From: Shewanella oneidensis MR-1
GTDB lineage: Bacteria > Pseudomonadota > Gammaproteobacteria > Enterobacterales > Shewanellaceae
Direction: 5' to 3'
Length of the DNA stretch: 64,000 bases
Assembly: GCF_000146165.2 (NCBI RefSeq)
Contig: NC_004347.2
Coordinates: 2,604,001-2,668,000 of the forward strand
In this document: positions 1-9,939 of the stretch, piece by piece
How positions within the stretch are numbered: position 1 is the stretch's first letter
Layout: every line of letters begins with the position of its first letter
Program-made: the position numbers and the translations under genes
The notes under the pieces: model-generated
Seen by the model: the letters and a program-made list of their open reading frames with translations, nothing else
Database searches by the model: none
Told to the model about the DNA's origin: nothing

Positions 1-447
1 TTGTTAAATGTTAGCTTGAGTCTACATGCTTAATAAGCATTCAGTTAATCTGCCTAAATATCAAAAAAACACCGAAGGCAAGATTATGCTACGTTAACGC
101 AAATCTCATTAGTGAAATCAGTAATTAAGCTAACGCTGATCTATATTAATATCTTATGCCGCTGCCAATATTTACACTATTGAACTGCCAGCATATGCAA
201 AGCTGTCAGTTTGATAGTTTCAAAGGCTAGCCCACCAACAAGAGGCGGCATAAAAAACCAATTGATAACGACCATTCAGACGATAAAACTTATATTAATT
301 TATTTAACACTTAGTTAAAGCATATTTAACTAGCAAATTTAATGAAAAAAACTCACTTTTTATGCCCAAAGCCCCTTCCTTAAACCAGATAATTTCGTTA
401 TGGTGCACAAACTTAAGCCAAAATTAACTGCATGTTTCGAGGTGTAA
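1..447. other. gene-free leader before alaA
   Basis: No open frame of coding character is seen on either strand. The stretch is AT-rich and reads as intergenic DNA holding the alaA promoter. A GAGGTG ribosome-binding site lies just before the alaA ATG at 448. The window edge may cut an upstream gene's regulatory region. Confidence 0.5.
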
Positions 448-1662
448 ATGCGCCCTATCATCAAGTCCAACAAGTTGGATACTGTTTGCTACGACATTCG
501 CGGCCCAGTGCACAAGGAAGCCAGACGTTTAGAGGACGAGGGCCATAGGATCCTTAAACTCAATATTGGTAACCCTGCACCTTTCGGTTTTGAAGCACCG
601 GAAGAAATTGTGCGCGATGTGATCCTTAATCTTCCCAGCGCCCAAGGTTACTGTGAGTCAAAAGGATTATTCTCTGCCCGCAAGGCAATTGTGCAGCATT
701 ATCAAGCGCAAGGGATCTATGACGTTGATATCGAGGATGTCTATATCGGTAACGGCGTGTCAGAACTGATTATGATGGCCATGCAGGGCTTATTAAACAC
801 CGCGGACGAAATACTGATCCCATCCCCCGATTACCCACTGTGGACAGCGGCAGCCAACTTGGCTGGCGGTAAAGCCGTACATTATCGCTGTGATGAAGAA
901 GCAGATTGGTTCCCTGATCTTGATGATATTAAGAGCAAAATCTCTTCGCGTACCCGTGGCATTGTGTTGATTAACCCCAATAACCCAACGGGTGCCGTCT
1001 ACAGTAAAGAATTATTACTACAAGTCGTTGAGCTATGCCGTGAGCACAACTTGATCCTGTTTGCCGATGAAATCTACGATAAGATTTTATACGATGAAGC
1101 CAAACATATTCCGGCAGCTAGCTTATCCGATGATATTTTAACGGTCACGTTTAATGGATTATCAAAAGCATATCGCGCGGCCGGTTTTAGAATAGGCTGG
1201 ATGATGCTCTCGGGTAATCTCAAAGCCGCGAAAAGTTATATTGAAGGGTTAGACATGCTAGCCTCTATGCGTCTATGCGCTAACGTGCCAAATCAACATG
1301 CCATTCAAACTGCACTCGGTGGCTATCAAAGCATTAATGAACTGATTTTACCTAGTGGCCGTTTGACCGTGCAGCGAGATACCTGCTATGAGTTGCTCAA
1401 CCAAATCCCCGGCGTGAGCGTGAAAAAGCCCAAAGGCGCACTTTATGCTTTCCCCAAATTGGATATGAAAAAGTTCAATTTAAGGGATGATGAACGCTTG
1501 GTACTCGATTTATTAAGGGACAAAAAAATCCTTTTAGTGCATGGTACCGCCTTTAATTGGCCGGAGCCGGATCATCTCCGAGTCGTGTTTTTACCCTATA
1601 AAGAAGATCTAACTAAAGCCTTGACTGAGTTTGGCAACTTCCTTGAAACCTACAAGCAGTAA
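448..1662 (+). CDS. alaA: alanine-synthesising aminotransferase (AlaA type)
   Basis: This is a PLP-dependent class I/II aminotransferase of 404 residues, the usual length of AlaA (YfbQ), which makes alanine from pyruvate and glutamate in the cytoplasm. The motif NPNNPTG lies near residue 176, FADEIYD near 205, and the PLP lysine sits in NGLSKAYR near residue 240. The start ATG follows a good GAGGTG site. The gene is followed by a rho-independent terminator and then by yfbR, and E. coli also has yfbQ (alaA) next to yfbR, which supports the name. Family assignment is firm; substrate preference is inferred from close resemblance to AlaA. Confidence 0.9.
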   Translation: MRPIIKSNKLDTVCYDIRGPVHKEARRLEDEGHRILKLNIGNPAPFGFEAPEEIVRDVILNLPSAQGYCESKGLFSARKAIVQHYQAQGIYDVDIEDVYIGNGVSELIMMAMQGLLNTADEILIPSPDYPLWTAAANLAGGKAVHYRCDEEADWFPDLDDIKSKISSRTRGIVLINPNNPTGAVYSKELLLQVVELCREHNLILFADEIYDKILYDEAKHIPAASLSDDILTVTFNGLSKAYRAAGFRIGWMMLSGNLKAAKSYIEGLDMLASMRLCANVPNQHAIQTALGGYQSINELILPSGRLTVQRDTCYELLNQIPGVSVKKPKGALYAFPKLDMKKFNLRDDERLVLDLLRDKKILLVHGTAFNWPEPDHLRVVFLPYKEDLTKALTEFGNFLETYKQ

Positions 1663-1707
1663 GTCGATTTAAGCCTAACGTTTAAAAAGATAATTTATCG
1701 AGACGAT

Positions 1708-1733
1708 AAAGCGATCCCTTGGATCGCTTTTTT
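1708..1733 (+). terminator. rho-independent terminator of alaA
   Basis: The stem AAAGCGATCC pairs with GGATCGCTTT around a CTT loop and runs into six T residues. Confidence 0.85.
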
Positions 1734-1883
1734 GCATTTGTTCAGCAAACTTGCCCATCTTTTCACTCACTTATCCTTGTGATAAGTGTTAGGCTTACAC
1801 TCAATAGCCGTACTTGTACTTTGCTTTCCCCTTATCTTCAGAGTCAAGTGACGCGCCTTTTAGCCTTCATTTAAAGGAGCCTT

Positions 1884-2471
1884 ATGAGTCATTTATTTGC
1901 CCACCTCGCCCGAATGAAACTTATCCAGCGCTGGCCCTTAATGTACAACGTGCGCACTGAAAACGTCCAAGAACACTCACTACAAGTTGCCATGGTGGCA
2001 CACGCCTTGGTGATTATCAGTAATCGGAAATTTGGTACGACACTCGATGCCCATCAAGCGACGAGTCTGGCCATCTTCCATGATGCCAGCGAAATCTTAA
2101 CTGGCGATTTACCCACACCGGTGAAGTATTTCAATAAAGAAATTGAAGCCGAGTATAAAAAGATTGAAGCCATTGCAGAGCAGCGAATGCTCGATATGGT
2201 ACCCGATGAATTTAAAGAGGATTATCGCAGCTTGTTTATCAGTGATTACGCCGACCCAACCTACAAAGCCATAGTGAAATCCGCCGATACGCTTTGTGCT
2301 TATCTAAAATGTTTAGAAGAAAACCGCGCAGGCAATACTGAATTTAACACGGCACGTAAACGCCTCGAAGCCATGCTCGAATCCAACCCAAATCCTGCGG
2401 TAAAATATTTTATGGATTGCTTTGTGCCCAGTTTTACCTTGAATTTAGACGAAATAAACAAGATGCTCTGA
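1884..2471 (+). CDS. yfbR: 5'-deoxynucleotidase YfbR
   Basis: This 195-residue HD-domain protein matches the length and layout of YfbR, which removes the 5' phosphate from deoxyribonucleoside monophosphates. Visible metal-binding elements are QEHSLQVA near residue 29 and [16 protein letters not shown] near residue 65, with a conserved D in KSADTLCAY near 137. The ATG follows AAGGAG. The next gene, another HD-domain nucleotide hydrolase, starts only 25 bases downstream, so the two are probably co-transcribed and act together on the deoxynucleotide pool. Confidence 0.92.
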   Translation: MSHLFAHLARMKLIQRWPLMYNVRTENVQEHSLQVAMVAHALVIISNRKFGTTLDAHQATSLAIFHDASEILTGDLPTPVKYFNKEIEAEYKKIEAIAEQRMLDMVPDEFKEDYRSLFISDYADPTYKAIVKSADTLCAYLKCLEENRAGNTEFNTARKRLEAMLESNPNPAVKYFMDCFVPSFTLNLDEINKML

Positions 2472-2496
2472 TGTATCACTCCCCCAAGGAATAGCT

Positions 2497-3822
2497 ATGA
2501 CCTCAAGTGTTTGGCAAGAACGCCGCCATGGTGAAGATAAACAAAGACGTAATGATCATCGTAGCCCATACCAAAGGGACAGAGCGCGGATCCTCCACTC
2601 TGCGGCATTTCGCCGCCTGCAAGCAAAAACCCAAGTGCTTGGCGTGGGGATGAATGACTTCTATCGCACGCGCTTAACCCATTCACTGGAAGTGTCACAA
2701 ATCGGCACGGGGATCGCCGCTCAGCTTAGTCGTAAATATCCCGAGCATAAGCCCTTATTAGACTCAATGAGTTTGCTAGAGTCCTTATGCCTTGCCCATG
2801 ATATTGGCCATCCGCCCTTTGGCCATGGCGGTGAAGTTGCCCTTAACTATATGATGCGCCATCACGGTGGGTTTGAGGGCAATGGTCAAACGTTTCGTAT
2901 TCTCTCTAAACTCGAACCCTACACCTTAGATTTTGGGATGAATTTGTGCCGCAGAACGATGCTGGGAATTTTAAAATATCCCGCGCCACAATCGAGCCTA
3001 TTTATCGCAGGCAATCATCATGAAATCACCAACCACAGGCAACTTAAGCCGTCACAATGGCCGCCTGTTAAAGGCATATTCGACGATGATAACGACATCT
3101 TCGACTGGGTGCTTGAGCCATTATCAGCGGCAGATAGAACTCGCTTTACCTCAGCACAACCAAGTATTCAGCCTAACTATCCGCACCTGCGTACCCAATT
3201 TAAATCCTTCGATTGTTCGATCATGGAGCTTGCAGACGACATTGCTTACGCAGTGCATGATCTCGAAGATGCCATCGTAATGGGGATAGTGACGGCCTCA
3301 CAATGGCAGCAAGATGTGGCGCCAACATTTGAGCACAGTAATGATCCTTGGATCCGCCAAGAGTTGGCCGATATCGGCACTAAACTGTTCTCCCACGAAC
3401 ACCATCTACGCAAAGACGCCATAGGCACCTTAGTCAACGGTTTTGTGACAGCGATTATCATCACAGATGATGGCGTGTTTGAAGAGCCGCTGTTGCGGTT
3501 TAATGCCAGCCTTGAAGTTGAGTTTGCCCATGCGCTTAATGTGCTAAAACAGCTTGTGTATAAATATGTTATCCGTAAACCCGAGATCCAAATGCTCGAA
3601 TACAAAGGTCAGCAAATTGTGATGGGGTTATTTGAGGCATTTGCCTCTGATCCCGAGCGCCTGTTACCACTTAACACTCAAGAGCGTTGGCGCGCAAGCG
3701 AGCAATTGGGTTTAAACAGTCACAGGATATTAGCCGATTATATCTCGGGGATGACGGACGAATTTGCCGGACGACTCTATCAACAACTCTTTACCCTAAG
3801 GCTGGATCGAACGTGGAGTTGA
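2497..3822 (+). CDS. dGTPase-like deoxynucleoside triphosphate triphosphohydrolase
   Basis: This is a 441-residue HD-superfamily protein of the deoxyguanosinetriphosphate triphosphohydrolase-like group, which splits dNTPs into nucleoside and triphosphate. The signature [18 protein letters not shown] is at residues 24-41. [13 protein letters not shown] follows near 59, the metal-binding [13 protein letters not shown] near 101, and a later helix [16 protein letters not shown] carries another metal-ligand aspartate. It sits 25 bases behind yfbR, and a bidirectional terminator follows. Some members of this family act against phages; nothing here points to more than housekeeping dNTP control. Confidence 0.9.
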   Translation: MTSSVWQERRHGEDKQRRNDHRSPYQRDRARILHSAAFRRLQAKTQVLGVGMNDFYRTRLTHSLEVSQIGTGIAAQLSRKYPEHKPLLDSMSLLESLCLAHDIGHPPFGHGGEVALNYMMRHHGGFEGNGQTFRILSKLEPYTLDFGMNLCRRTMLGILKYPAPQSSLFIAGNHHEITNHRQLKPSQWPPVKGIFDDDNDIFDWVLEPLSAADRTRFTSAQPSIQPNYPHLRTQFKSFDCSIMELADDIAYAVHDLEDAIVMGIVTASQWQQDVAPTFEHSNDPWIRQELADIGTKLFSHEHHLRKDAIGTLVNGFVTAIIITDDGVFEEPLLRFNASLEVEFAHALNVLKQLVYKYVIRKPEIQMLEYKGQQIVMGLFEAFASDPERLLPLNTQERWRASEQLGLNSHRILADYISGMTDEFAGRLYQQLFTLRLDRTWS

Positions 3823-3850
3823 GTAAAGAAATGTAGCCTCTTGATATAGT

Positions 3851-3882
3851 AATAAAAAACCACCGCGAAGGTGGTTTTTATT
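3851..3882. terminator. bidirectional terminator between the dGTPase gene and eda
   Basis: AATAAAAAACCACC pairs with GGTGGTTTTTATT around GCGAA. Runs of A and T on both sides let it serve both converging genes. Confidence 0.85.
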
Positions 3883-3908
3883 AACACATTAATGGGTACT
3901 AAAACGGA

Positions 3909-4550
3909 TTAAAGTCCGCCAATCGCCTCTTTACACAGCTGAGTGATACGATCCCAATCGCCCTGCTCCATCGCATCGGTAGGAGCAATCCAGCTGCCAC
4001 CAATACAATCGACATTCTTCAGCGCTAAGTAATCTTTATAGCTGCTCGGGGTAATTCCACCTGTTGGGCAGAAGCGGATATCTGCTAACGGCCCAGAGAA
4101 AGCCTTAAGCGCATCAACGCCACCTGACGCTTCAGCAGGGAAGAATTTAAAGTGAGTGTAGCCCAGCGCCATGCCCGTCATCACCTCGGAAATACTGGCA
4201 ACGCCCGGAATTAACGGCACCGGTCCTTGCATGCCCGCTTTGAGCAGCTCAACTGTCGCACCTGGAGTGATAATAAATTGCGCACCAGCGGCGATAGCCT
4301 GTCCAAGCTGGGCTTCATTTAAAATAGTCCCCGCGCCAACCAGCGCCTCAGGCACTTCCTTGGCGATTTTGGTGATAGCTTCAAGGGCGCATGGCGTGCG
4401 TAATGTCACTTCCAACACGCTTATCCCTCCGGCAACCAGCGCTTTAGCTAAGGGCACCGCATGTTCAATCTTGTTAATCACCATAACAGGAACAATAGGG
4501 CTGCGTTTAAAAATATCTTGTGGTTGTAATGACCAGTTATTCTCAAGCAT
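3909..4550 (-). CDS. eda: KDPG aldolase (2-keto-3-deoxy-6-phosphogluconate / 4-hydroxy-2-oxoglutarate aldolase)
   Basis: This is the last enzyme of the Entner-Doudoroff pathway, cleaving KDPG to pyruvate and glyceraldehyde 3-phosphate. The 213-residue product has the class I aldolase motifs: the catalytic glutamate in [15 protein letters not shown], and the Schiff-base lysine in [14 protein letters not shown] chose the ATG at 4550 (protein starts MLENNWS) because it follows AAGGAAG at proper spacing; the frame stays open further upstream but would run into the end of edd. It lies 19 bases after the edd stop and is the last gene of zwf-pgl-edd-eda. Confidence 0.95.
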   Translation of the reverse strand: MLENNWSLQPQDIFKRSPIVPVMVINKIEHAVPLAKALVAGGISVLEVTLRTPCALEAITKIAKEVPEALVGAGTILNEAQLGQAIAAGAQFIITPGATVELLKAGMQGPVPLIPGVASISEVMTGMALGYTHFKFFPAEASGGVDALKAFSGPLADIRFCPTGGITPSSYKDYLALKNVDCIGGSWIAPTDAMEQGDWDRITQLCKEAIGGL

Positions 4551-4569
4551 TGCGTTATTCTTCCTTTGA

Positions 4570-6396
4570 TTAGTAAAGTTCATCGATGGCGCTAGTACTA
4601 CGCGCACCGGTTTCAGGACTGCTTAAGTTTGAACGCAGTACTCCAAATAACTCACGCCCCATGCCATAACGAGAATGGCGTAAATCAATTTCAGTGGCAG
4701 TTCTGGTGGCAAGCTCGGTGTCAGAGACTAATAAACTCAGCTCGCCGGTCAGTGCATCAACTCGGATTAAATCGCCGTCTTGTACCTTTGCAATTAACCC
4801 GCCATCAATCGCTTCAGGGGTTAAATGAATCGCCGCAGGTACTTTGCCCGATGCGCCCGACATACGACCATCAGTCATCAGTGCCACTTTAAAGCCTTTG
4901 TCCTGCAATGAACCTAACAGCGGCGTTAGTTTATGCAGCTCTGGCATACCGTTGGCTTTCGGCCCTTGGCCTTTCACCACCACCACACAATCCCTGTCTA
5001 ATGCGCCGGATTTAAATAACGCATCGAGTTTGTTTTGATCGTCAATCACCACTGCGGGCGCTTCCACCACACGGTGCTGTGGCTGAACGGCAGACACTTT
5101 AATCACAGCGCGGCCTAAGTTACCCTTCAGCAGCTTTAAACCACCGTTGTTTTGGAATGGTGTTGCCACAGAGGTTAATACTTCGGTATCTAAACTCACT
5201 GTTGGGCCATCGACCCAGCGCAGCTCGCCATCAAGCAGTTTAGGCTCTTGGGTGTAACGGCGCAGACCATAACCCGCGACAGTATTGACATCCTCATGCA
5301 GCAAACCTGCATCGAGTAATTCTTTGATAAGGAAAGCCATACCACCCGCAGCGTGGAAATGGTTAATATCCGCATGACCGTTTGGATAAACACGTGCCAG
5401 CAAAGGCACCGCATCGGATAATTCCGAAAAGTCATCCCAGTTGACGATAATACCTGCAGCACGGGCCGCCGCCACAATGTGCATGGTTAAGTTTGTTGAA
5501 CCACCCGTCGCGAGCAATGCAACAATACCATTCACTATCGATTTTTCGTTAACGACTTCACCAATCGGACTGTATTGAGTGCCTAGTTCAGTTAAACGAC
5601 AAACCTGCTTGGCCGCCATTTTGTTTAAGGCTTCGCGCAGTGGATCGTCTGGATTCACAAAAGATGAACCCGGCAATTGCAGCCCCATCACTTCGAGCAT
5701 CAGTTGGTTCGAGTTAGCGGTACCATAGAAGGTACAAGTACCCGCACTGTGGTAAGACTGGGCTTCCGCTTCGAGCAGTTGTGCTCTATCGACCTTACCT
5801 TGAGCAAATTGCTGACGAATGCGAGCTTTTTCCTTATTAGGAATACCCGATTTCATTGGGCCTGCGGGCACAAACAACATAGGTAAATGGCCAAAACTTA
5901 AGGCACCAATCAGTAAACCCGGTACAATTTTATCGCAAATACCGAGGAGTAAGGCTCCATCAAACATATTGTGTGATAAGCCAACCGCGGTTGCCATCGC
6001 AATCACTTCACGGCTCAGTAAGCTCAATTCCATACCGGGCTGACCTTGAGTCACGCCGTCACACATGGCGGGAACACCGCCAGCCACCTGCGCAACACTA
6101 CCGACTTCCTGACAGGCTTTTTTCAGCAAATCAGGATAGGTTTCATAGGGTTGGTGTGCAGATAACATATCGTTGAATGCGGTGATAATCCCAATATTGG
6201 CCTTCGTCAATTGACGCAATGCATTTTTGTCATCGGGATTACAAGCCGCAAAACCGTGGGCTAAGTTACCGCAACTTAAGGAACTTCGGTGTACACCATG
6301 GTTACGGGCATCGTTTAACGCAGCAAGGTATGCTTCACGAGATGCTTTGCTACGGGCAATAATTCTGTCAGTAACAGATTGAACGACTGAGTGCAT
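4570..6396 (-). CDS. edd: 6-phosphogluconate dehydratase
   Basis: This is a 608-residue IlvD/Edd-family iron-sulfur dehydratase, full length, turning 6-phosphogluconate into KDPG. Cluster cysteines are visible in [14 protein letters not shown], in the ICDKIVPG segment and in [13 protein letters not shown]. The C-terminal part carries [18 protein letters not shown]. It sits 12 bases after pgl and 19 bases before eda, so it is in the middle of a tight operon headed by zwf. Regulation by HexR from the operator upstream of zwf is expected from work on Shewanella and inferred here from the operator. Confidence 0.96.
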   Translation of the reverse strand: MHSVVQSVTDRIIARSKASREAYLAALNDARNHGVHRSSLSCGNLAHGFAACNPDDKNALRQLTKANIGIITAFNDMLSAHQPYETYPDLLKKACQEVGSVAQVAGGVPAMCDGVTQGQPGMELSLLSREVIAMATAVGLSHNMFDGALLLGICDKIVPGLLIGALSFGHLPMLFVPAGPMKSGIPNKEKARIRQQFAQGKVDRAQLLEAEAQSYHSAGTCTFYGTANSNQLMLEVMGLQLPGSSFVNPDDPLREALNKMAAKQVCRLTELGTQYSPIGEVVNEKSIVNGIVALLATGGSTNLTMHIVAAARAAGIIVNWDDFSELSDAVPLLARVYPNGHADINHFHAAGGMAFLIKELLDAGLLHEDVNTVAGYGLRRYTQEPKLLDGELRWVDGPTVSLDTEVLTSVATPFQNNGGLKLLKGNLGRAVIKVSAVQPQHRVVEAPAVVIDDQNKLDALFKSGALDRDCVVVVKGQGPKANGMPELHKLTPLLGSLQDKGFKVALMTDGRMSGASGKVPAAIHLTPEAIDGGLIAKVQDGDLIRVDALTGELSLLVSDTELATRTATEIDLRHSRYGMGRELFGVLRSNLSSPETGARSTSAIDELY

Positions 6397-6408
6397 GAGA
6401 GTGACTCC

Positions 6409-7110
6409 TTAAGCGCTCCAGAACACGTCAACGGGCGTTTTACGCTGCGCTAATACGGCTCTGATGGGCATAGCATTAACATCATCATTTTCTAAGGCTT
6501 GACGATATACGGATAATTTTTGTTCCCCAACCAAATGCAGATAAATCTGGCGGCTATTAAGGATCGCATTCTTAGATAATGTGATCCGGCCATGGGGCGC
6601 AGTGGTTGGATTGGTTGCCACACACAAAGCTTGAGTGGTTAGCGCATCGTTTAACTCAGCACTGCAAGGGAACCATGAGCAAGTGTGACCATCGTTGCCC
6701 ATCCCCAGCACCACCACATCGAAGGGACGCGGGAAGTTAGACAAGGACTCGCAGGTCATATCAGCGCCCGCTTCGGCGGTGGAAAACATATTTTTCAGCC
6801 CACGGAACTTGGCATTGGCGGCACGGTTTTGCAGTAAATGCTCGCGCACTAAACGCTCGTTAGAGGCGCTATCTTCCACATCGACCCAACGCTCATCGGC
6901 GAGAGTAATGTAAACATCACTCCAGTCGATGGATTTCATGCTAAGTAGCTCAAACAGTTTCAGCGGCGTTGAACCACCGGAGACCACTAAACTGGCCTTG
7001 CCACGGGCATCAACCGCCTCTTGCAACTGGCTAGCGATCTTATTCGCTAACTGTTGCTCGAGTGCAGCAGGCGTATCAAAGGATTTAAATACGGTTTCTT
7101 TAATCATCAA
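6409..7110 (-). CDS. pgl: 6-phosphogluconolactonase
   Basis: The 233-residue protein is of the Pgl/DevB type, which hydrolyses 6-phosphoglucono-lactone. Motifs seen are VVSGGSTPLKLFELL near residue 43, ADERWV near 71 and GMGNDGHTCSWFP near 136, where many homologues read ASLFP at the end. The protein starts MMIKE, so the ATG could be one codon later. It begins 6 bases after the zwf stop and ends 12 bases before edd, in keeping with a single transcript for the oxidative branch and the Entner-Doudoroff pathway. Confidence 0.93.
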   Translation of the reverse strand: MMIKETVFKSFDTPAALEQQLANKIASQLQEAVDARGKASLVVSGGSTPLKLFELLSMKSIDWSDVYITLADERWVDVEDSASNERLVREHLLQNRAANAKFRGLKNMFSTAEAGADMTCESLSNFPRPFDVVVLGMGNDGHTCSWFPCSAELNDALTTQALCVATNPTTAPHGRITLSKNAILNSRQIYLHLVGEQKLSVYRQALENDDVNAMPIRAVLAQRKTPVDVFWSA

Positions 7111-7116
7111 AGCCCC

Positions 7117-8589
7117 CTATTCATCCCACGAGCGACCATCTTTGGTGATCAGCGCGACCGAAGCCACAGGGCCCCAAGTGCCCGCAGGATAAGGTTTCGG
7201 TTTCTCATTGCTCTGTTCCCATGCTTGGATGATGCCATCCACCCATGTCCAGGCTTGCTCCACTTCATCTCGGCGCACGAACAAAGCTTGATTACCGAGC
7301 ATGGCTTCAAGCAACAAACGCTCGTAGGCATCGGCAATGCGCTCGTTTTTAAAGGTATCCGAGAAACTCAAGTCGAGCTTAGTGGTTTGCAAACGTTGTT
7401 TTTGCTCTAATCCTGGCACCTTGTTCATCATCTGGATCTCAACCCCTTCGTGTGGTTGCAGACGGATGGTTAACTTGTTAGGTGGCAAGTTACGGTAGCT
7501 AGAGCGGTAAAGGTTGTGCGGAGGATTTTTAAAATACACCACAATTTCAGAACTCTTAAACGGCATGCGCTTACCGCTGCGCAGATAAAACGGCACCCCA
7601 GCCCAACGCCAGTTATCGATATCGACCCGCAACGCCACAAAAGTTTCGGTGTGTGACTGTACGTTCGCGCCCTCTTCCTCTAAATAGCCTGGCACCGGAC
7701 TACCTTTCAGGAAGCCCGCACTGTACTGACCACGGACAGTGTTTTCATACACATTGTCAGCATTAATCGGCCGCAGCGACTTAAGCACTTTCACCTTTTC
7801 ATCGCGAATACTATCAGCATCTAAGTTCACTGGCGGATCCATTGCGACGAGCGTCAGCACCTGTAGCAAGTGGTTTTGGATCATATCGCGCATTTGACCG
7901 GCTTTATCGAAGTAACCCCAACGGCCTTCAATACCGACTTCTTCCGCAACCGTGATCTGGACATGGTCAATGGTCCGGTTATCCCATTTAGAGGCAAATA
8001 AGGAGTTAGCAAAACGCAGCGCAATCAAGTTTTGAACGGTCTCTTTACCAAGATAATGGTCGATACGGTAGACTTGGCTTTCTTTAAAGTAGGCAGACAC
8101 TTGATCGTTAATAATACGGGAAGATGCGAGATCAGAGCCAATGGGTTTTTCGAGTACTACGCGAGAGTCACTGTGGATCAGGTTTTGTTCATGTAAACAG
8201 CGGCAGATATCACCAAAAATCGATGGAGGGGTGGCAAAGTAACTGACCATGACACGCTCTTCTGGTTTGAGCAATTCATGGAAGGCACCGTAGCCTGCTG
8301 ATTCGGTAAAATTAGTGCCTACATAATAACAACGGGACACGAATCGGTTGAGAGTGTCTTCGCAGAGGGGTTCTTTGACGAAGGTTTTTAACGCAAGGAT
8401 GACTAAGTCTCTGTATTCATCCTGACTGAATTCATCTTTTGCGACACCTATCACCTTAGTATCTTTATCGAGAAGCTCAGCCTTATCTAACTGGTATAAA
8501 GAAGGTAATAACTTACGTCTTGCTAAGTCACCTTTAGTACCAAAGAGTACGAAGTCACAAGCTTTGGCGCCTGATGTTGTTTTGCCCAT
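7117..8589 (-). CDS. zwf: glucose-6-phosphate 1-dehydrogenase
   Basis: The 490-residue product is a full-length G6PD that oxidises glucose 6-phosphate with NADP. The nucleotide-binding stretch GTKGDLARRKLLPSLYQL lies near residue 17 and the substrate and catalytic motif RIDHYLGKE near residue 177. It is the first gene of zwf-pgl-edd-eda and faces hexR across 310 bases. A ribosome-binding GGAG precedes the ATG at 8589. An imperfect palindrome of HexR type lies 60-77 bases upstream of the start, so sugar-phosphate-responsive repression is likely. Confidence 0.97.
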   Translation of the reverse strand: MGKTTSGAKACDFVLFGTKGDLARRKLLPSLYQLDKAELLDKDTKVIGVAKDEFSQDEYRDLVILALKTFVKEPLCEDTLNRFVSRCYYVGTNFTESAGYGAFHELLKPEERVMVSYFATPPSIFGDICRCLHEQNLIHSDSRVVLEKPIGSDLASSRIINDQVSAYFKESQVYRIDHYLGKETVQNLIALRFANSLFASKWDNRTIDHVQITVAEEVGIEGRWGYFDKAGQMRDMIQNHLLQVLTLVAMDPPVNLDADSIRDEKVKVLKSLRPINADNVYENTVRGQYSAGFLKGSPVPGYLEEEGANVQSHTETFVALRVDIDNWRWAGVPFYLRSGKRMPFKSSEIVVYFKNPPHNLYRSSYRNLPPNKLTIRLQPHEGVEIQMMNKVPGLEQKQRLQTTKLDLSFSDTFKNERIADAYERLLLEAMLGNQALFVRRDEVEQAWTWVDGIIQAWEQSNEKPKPYPAGTWGPVASVALITKDGRSWDE

Positions 8590-8648
8590 TGCGTTACGCT
8601 CTCCTTTGTATGTCGTGTCCCTTCATGCCAATGAAGAAATCCACATTT

Positions 8649-8666
8649 TGTTGTAATATAACAACA
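8649..8666. promoter_or_regulatory. putative HexR operator of zwf
   Basis: TGTTGTAATATAACAACA is a near-perfect 18-base palindrome with a TGTAAT core, close to the HexR consensus TGTAATTNNATTACA. It lies between the divergent zwf and hexR genes. The operator identity is inference from sequence and from known HexR control of this operon. Confidence 0.7.
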
Positions 8667-8899
8667 GAATTTGTTAAATGCATCTATTTTTATCAAAATT
8701 AACATTCTTGCTAACTAGGCACCTAAGGCATAAATCTGATATGCTTTTTGTGCTTAAATTACTGATGATAGTAAATTCTTATTTCAAAAACCGACTTAAA
8801 ACTTACTTAAGCAATGTTGATTAGTGGGATCCTAAAGCTGATCTGTGGCACTAAACAAAAAAAATAAAATTACATACTCAATTTAGCGGACGTACGCGT

Positions 8900-9754
8900 A
8901 TGAATACCCTAGAAAAGGTTCAAAAAAGCCTCACCCATTTTAGTAAGTCAGAACGCAAGGTTGCAGAGGTCATCTTAGCCTCTCCGCAAACGGCTATTCA
9001 CTCCAGCATCGCCACTTTAGCTAAGATGGCAGATGTGAGTGAACCTACTGTAAACCGTTTCTGTCGCCGCTTAGATACTAAAGGCTTTCCTGATTTTAAG
9101 TTACATCTGGCACAAAGTCTCGCAAACGGCACACCTTATGTGAGCCGCCATGTCGAAGAAGATGATTCACCAGAGTCATATACAACAAAAATATTCGAAT
9201 CCTCAATGGCTTCCTTAGATACCGCTCGTCAAAGTTTAGATGTTGCCGCCATTAATAAAGCCGTTGATATTCTGACTCAGGCCAAGACAATTTCCTTCTT
9301 TGGCTTAGGGGCATCAGCCTCAGTTGCCCATGACGCGCAAAATAAATTTTTCCGTTTTAATGTGCCTGTCATCTGTTTTGACGATGTTCTGATGCAACGC
9401 ATGAGCTGTATCAACAGCAATGAAGGCGATGTAGTGGTATTAATTTCCCACACTGGCCGCACTAAGTCTTTGATTGAAATAGCACGTTTAGCAAGAGAAA
9501 ACGGCGCCGCCGTAATTGGTATCACGGCACGCAACTCGCCGTTATCGATGGAATGTACCCTGCCCGTCACCATGGAAGTGCCTGAGGATACGGATATGTA
9601 TTTACCAATGGCCTCGCGTTTAGCGCAATTGGTGACTATAGATGTATTGGCGACTGGTTTTACGCTACGCCGCGGCCCACGTTTCCGTGATAATTTAAAA
9701 CGTGTAAAAGAAGTGTTGAAAGAGTCTCGTATCAATAAAGATCCGATACTGTAA
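8900..9754 (+). CDS. hexR: RpiR-family regulator HexR
   Basis: The 284-residue protein has an N-terminal RpiR-type helix-turn-helix (residues about 1-77, with TLAKMADVSEPTVNRFCRRL) and a C-terminal SIS sugar-phosphate-binding domain (FFGLGASASVAHDAQNKF near 133 and LISHTGRTKSLIEIA near 183). HexR represses or activates central carbon genes in Shewanella and is released by KDPG. Its place beside zwf-pgl-edd-eda and pyk, with matching palindromes before both, makes the name firm. A strong terminator follows. Confidence 0.95.
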   Translation: MNTLEKVQKSLTHFSKSERKVAEVILASPQTAIHSSIATLAKMADVSEPTVNRFCRRLDTKGFPDFKLHLAQSLANGTPYVSRHVEEDDSPESYTTKIFESSMASLDTARQSLDVAAINKAVDILTQAKTISFFGLGASASVAHDAQNKFFRFNVPVICFDDVLMQRMSCINSNEGDVVVLISHTGRTKSLIEIARLARENGAAVIGITARNSPLSMECTLPVTMEVPEDTDMYLPMASRLAQLVTIDVLATGFTLRRGPRFRDNLKRVKEVLKESRINKDPIL

Positions 9755-9767
9755 TTCACTTCCTAAC

Positions 9768-9809
9768 TTAAAAAAGGCTAGTGCTAATCCCACGTCTAGC
9801 CTTTTTTAA
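9768..9809 (+). terminator. rho-independent terminator of hexR
   Basis: TTAAAAAAGGCTAG pairs with CTAGCCTTTTTTAA across a 14-base loop; both flanks are A/T-rich. Confidence 0.85.
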
Positions 9810-9864
9810 AGCAAATTTCAGCGATACCTCACAATTTTGAAACATAACTTTAGATCAATTTGAT

Positions 9865-9879
9865 TGTAACTTTACTACA
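9865..9879. promoter_or_regulatory. putative HexR operator of pyk
   Basis: TGTAACTTTACTACA matches TGTAATTNNATTACA at 13 of the 15 positions. It lies 61-75 bases before the pyk ATG and just upstream of a TAATAT -10 hexamer at 9898-9903 (extended by TGC), so bound HexR would cover the -35 region. Confidence 0.65.
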
Positions 9880-9939
9880 TAATTTGGAATTGCATGCTAA
9901 TATAGTCACAAGATTTTTTTAACTTTAACGGAGTATCTT

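Noticed and set aside
2497..3822. dGTPase homologue as an anti-phage defence gene
   Set aside because: It sits in a conserved housekeeping context with yfbR and alaA and has no defence neighbours.
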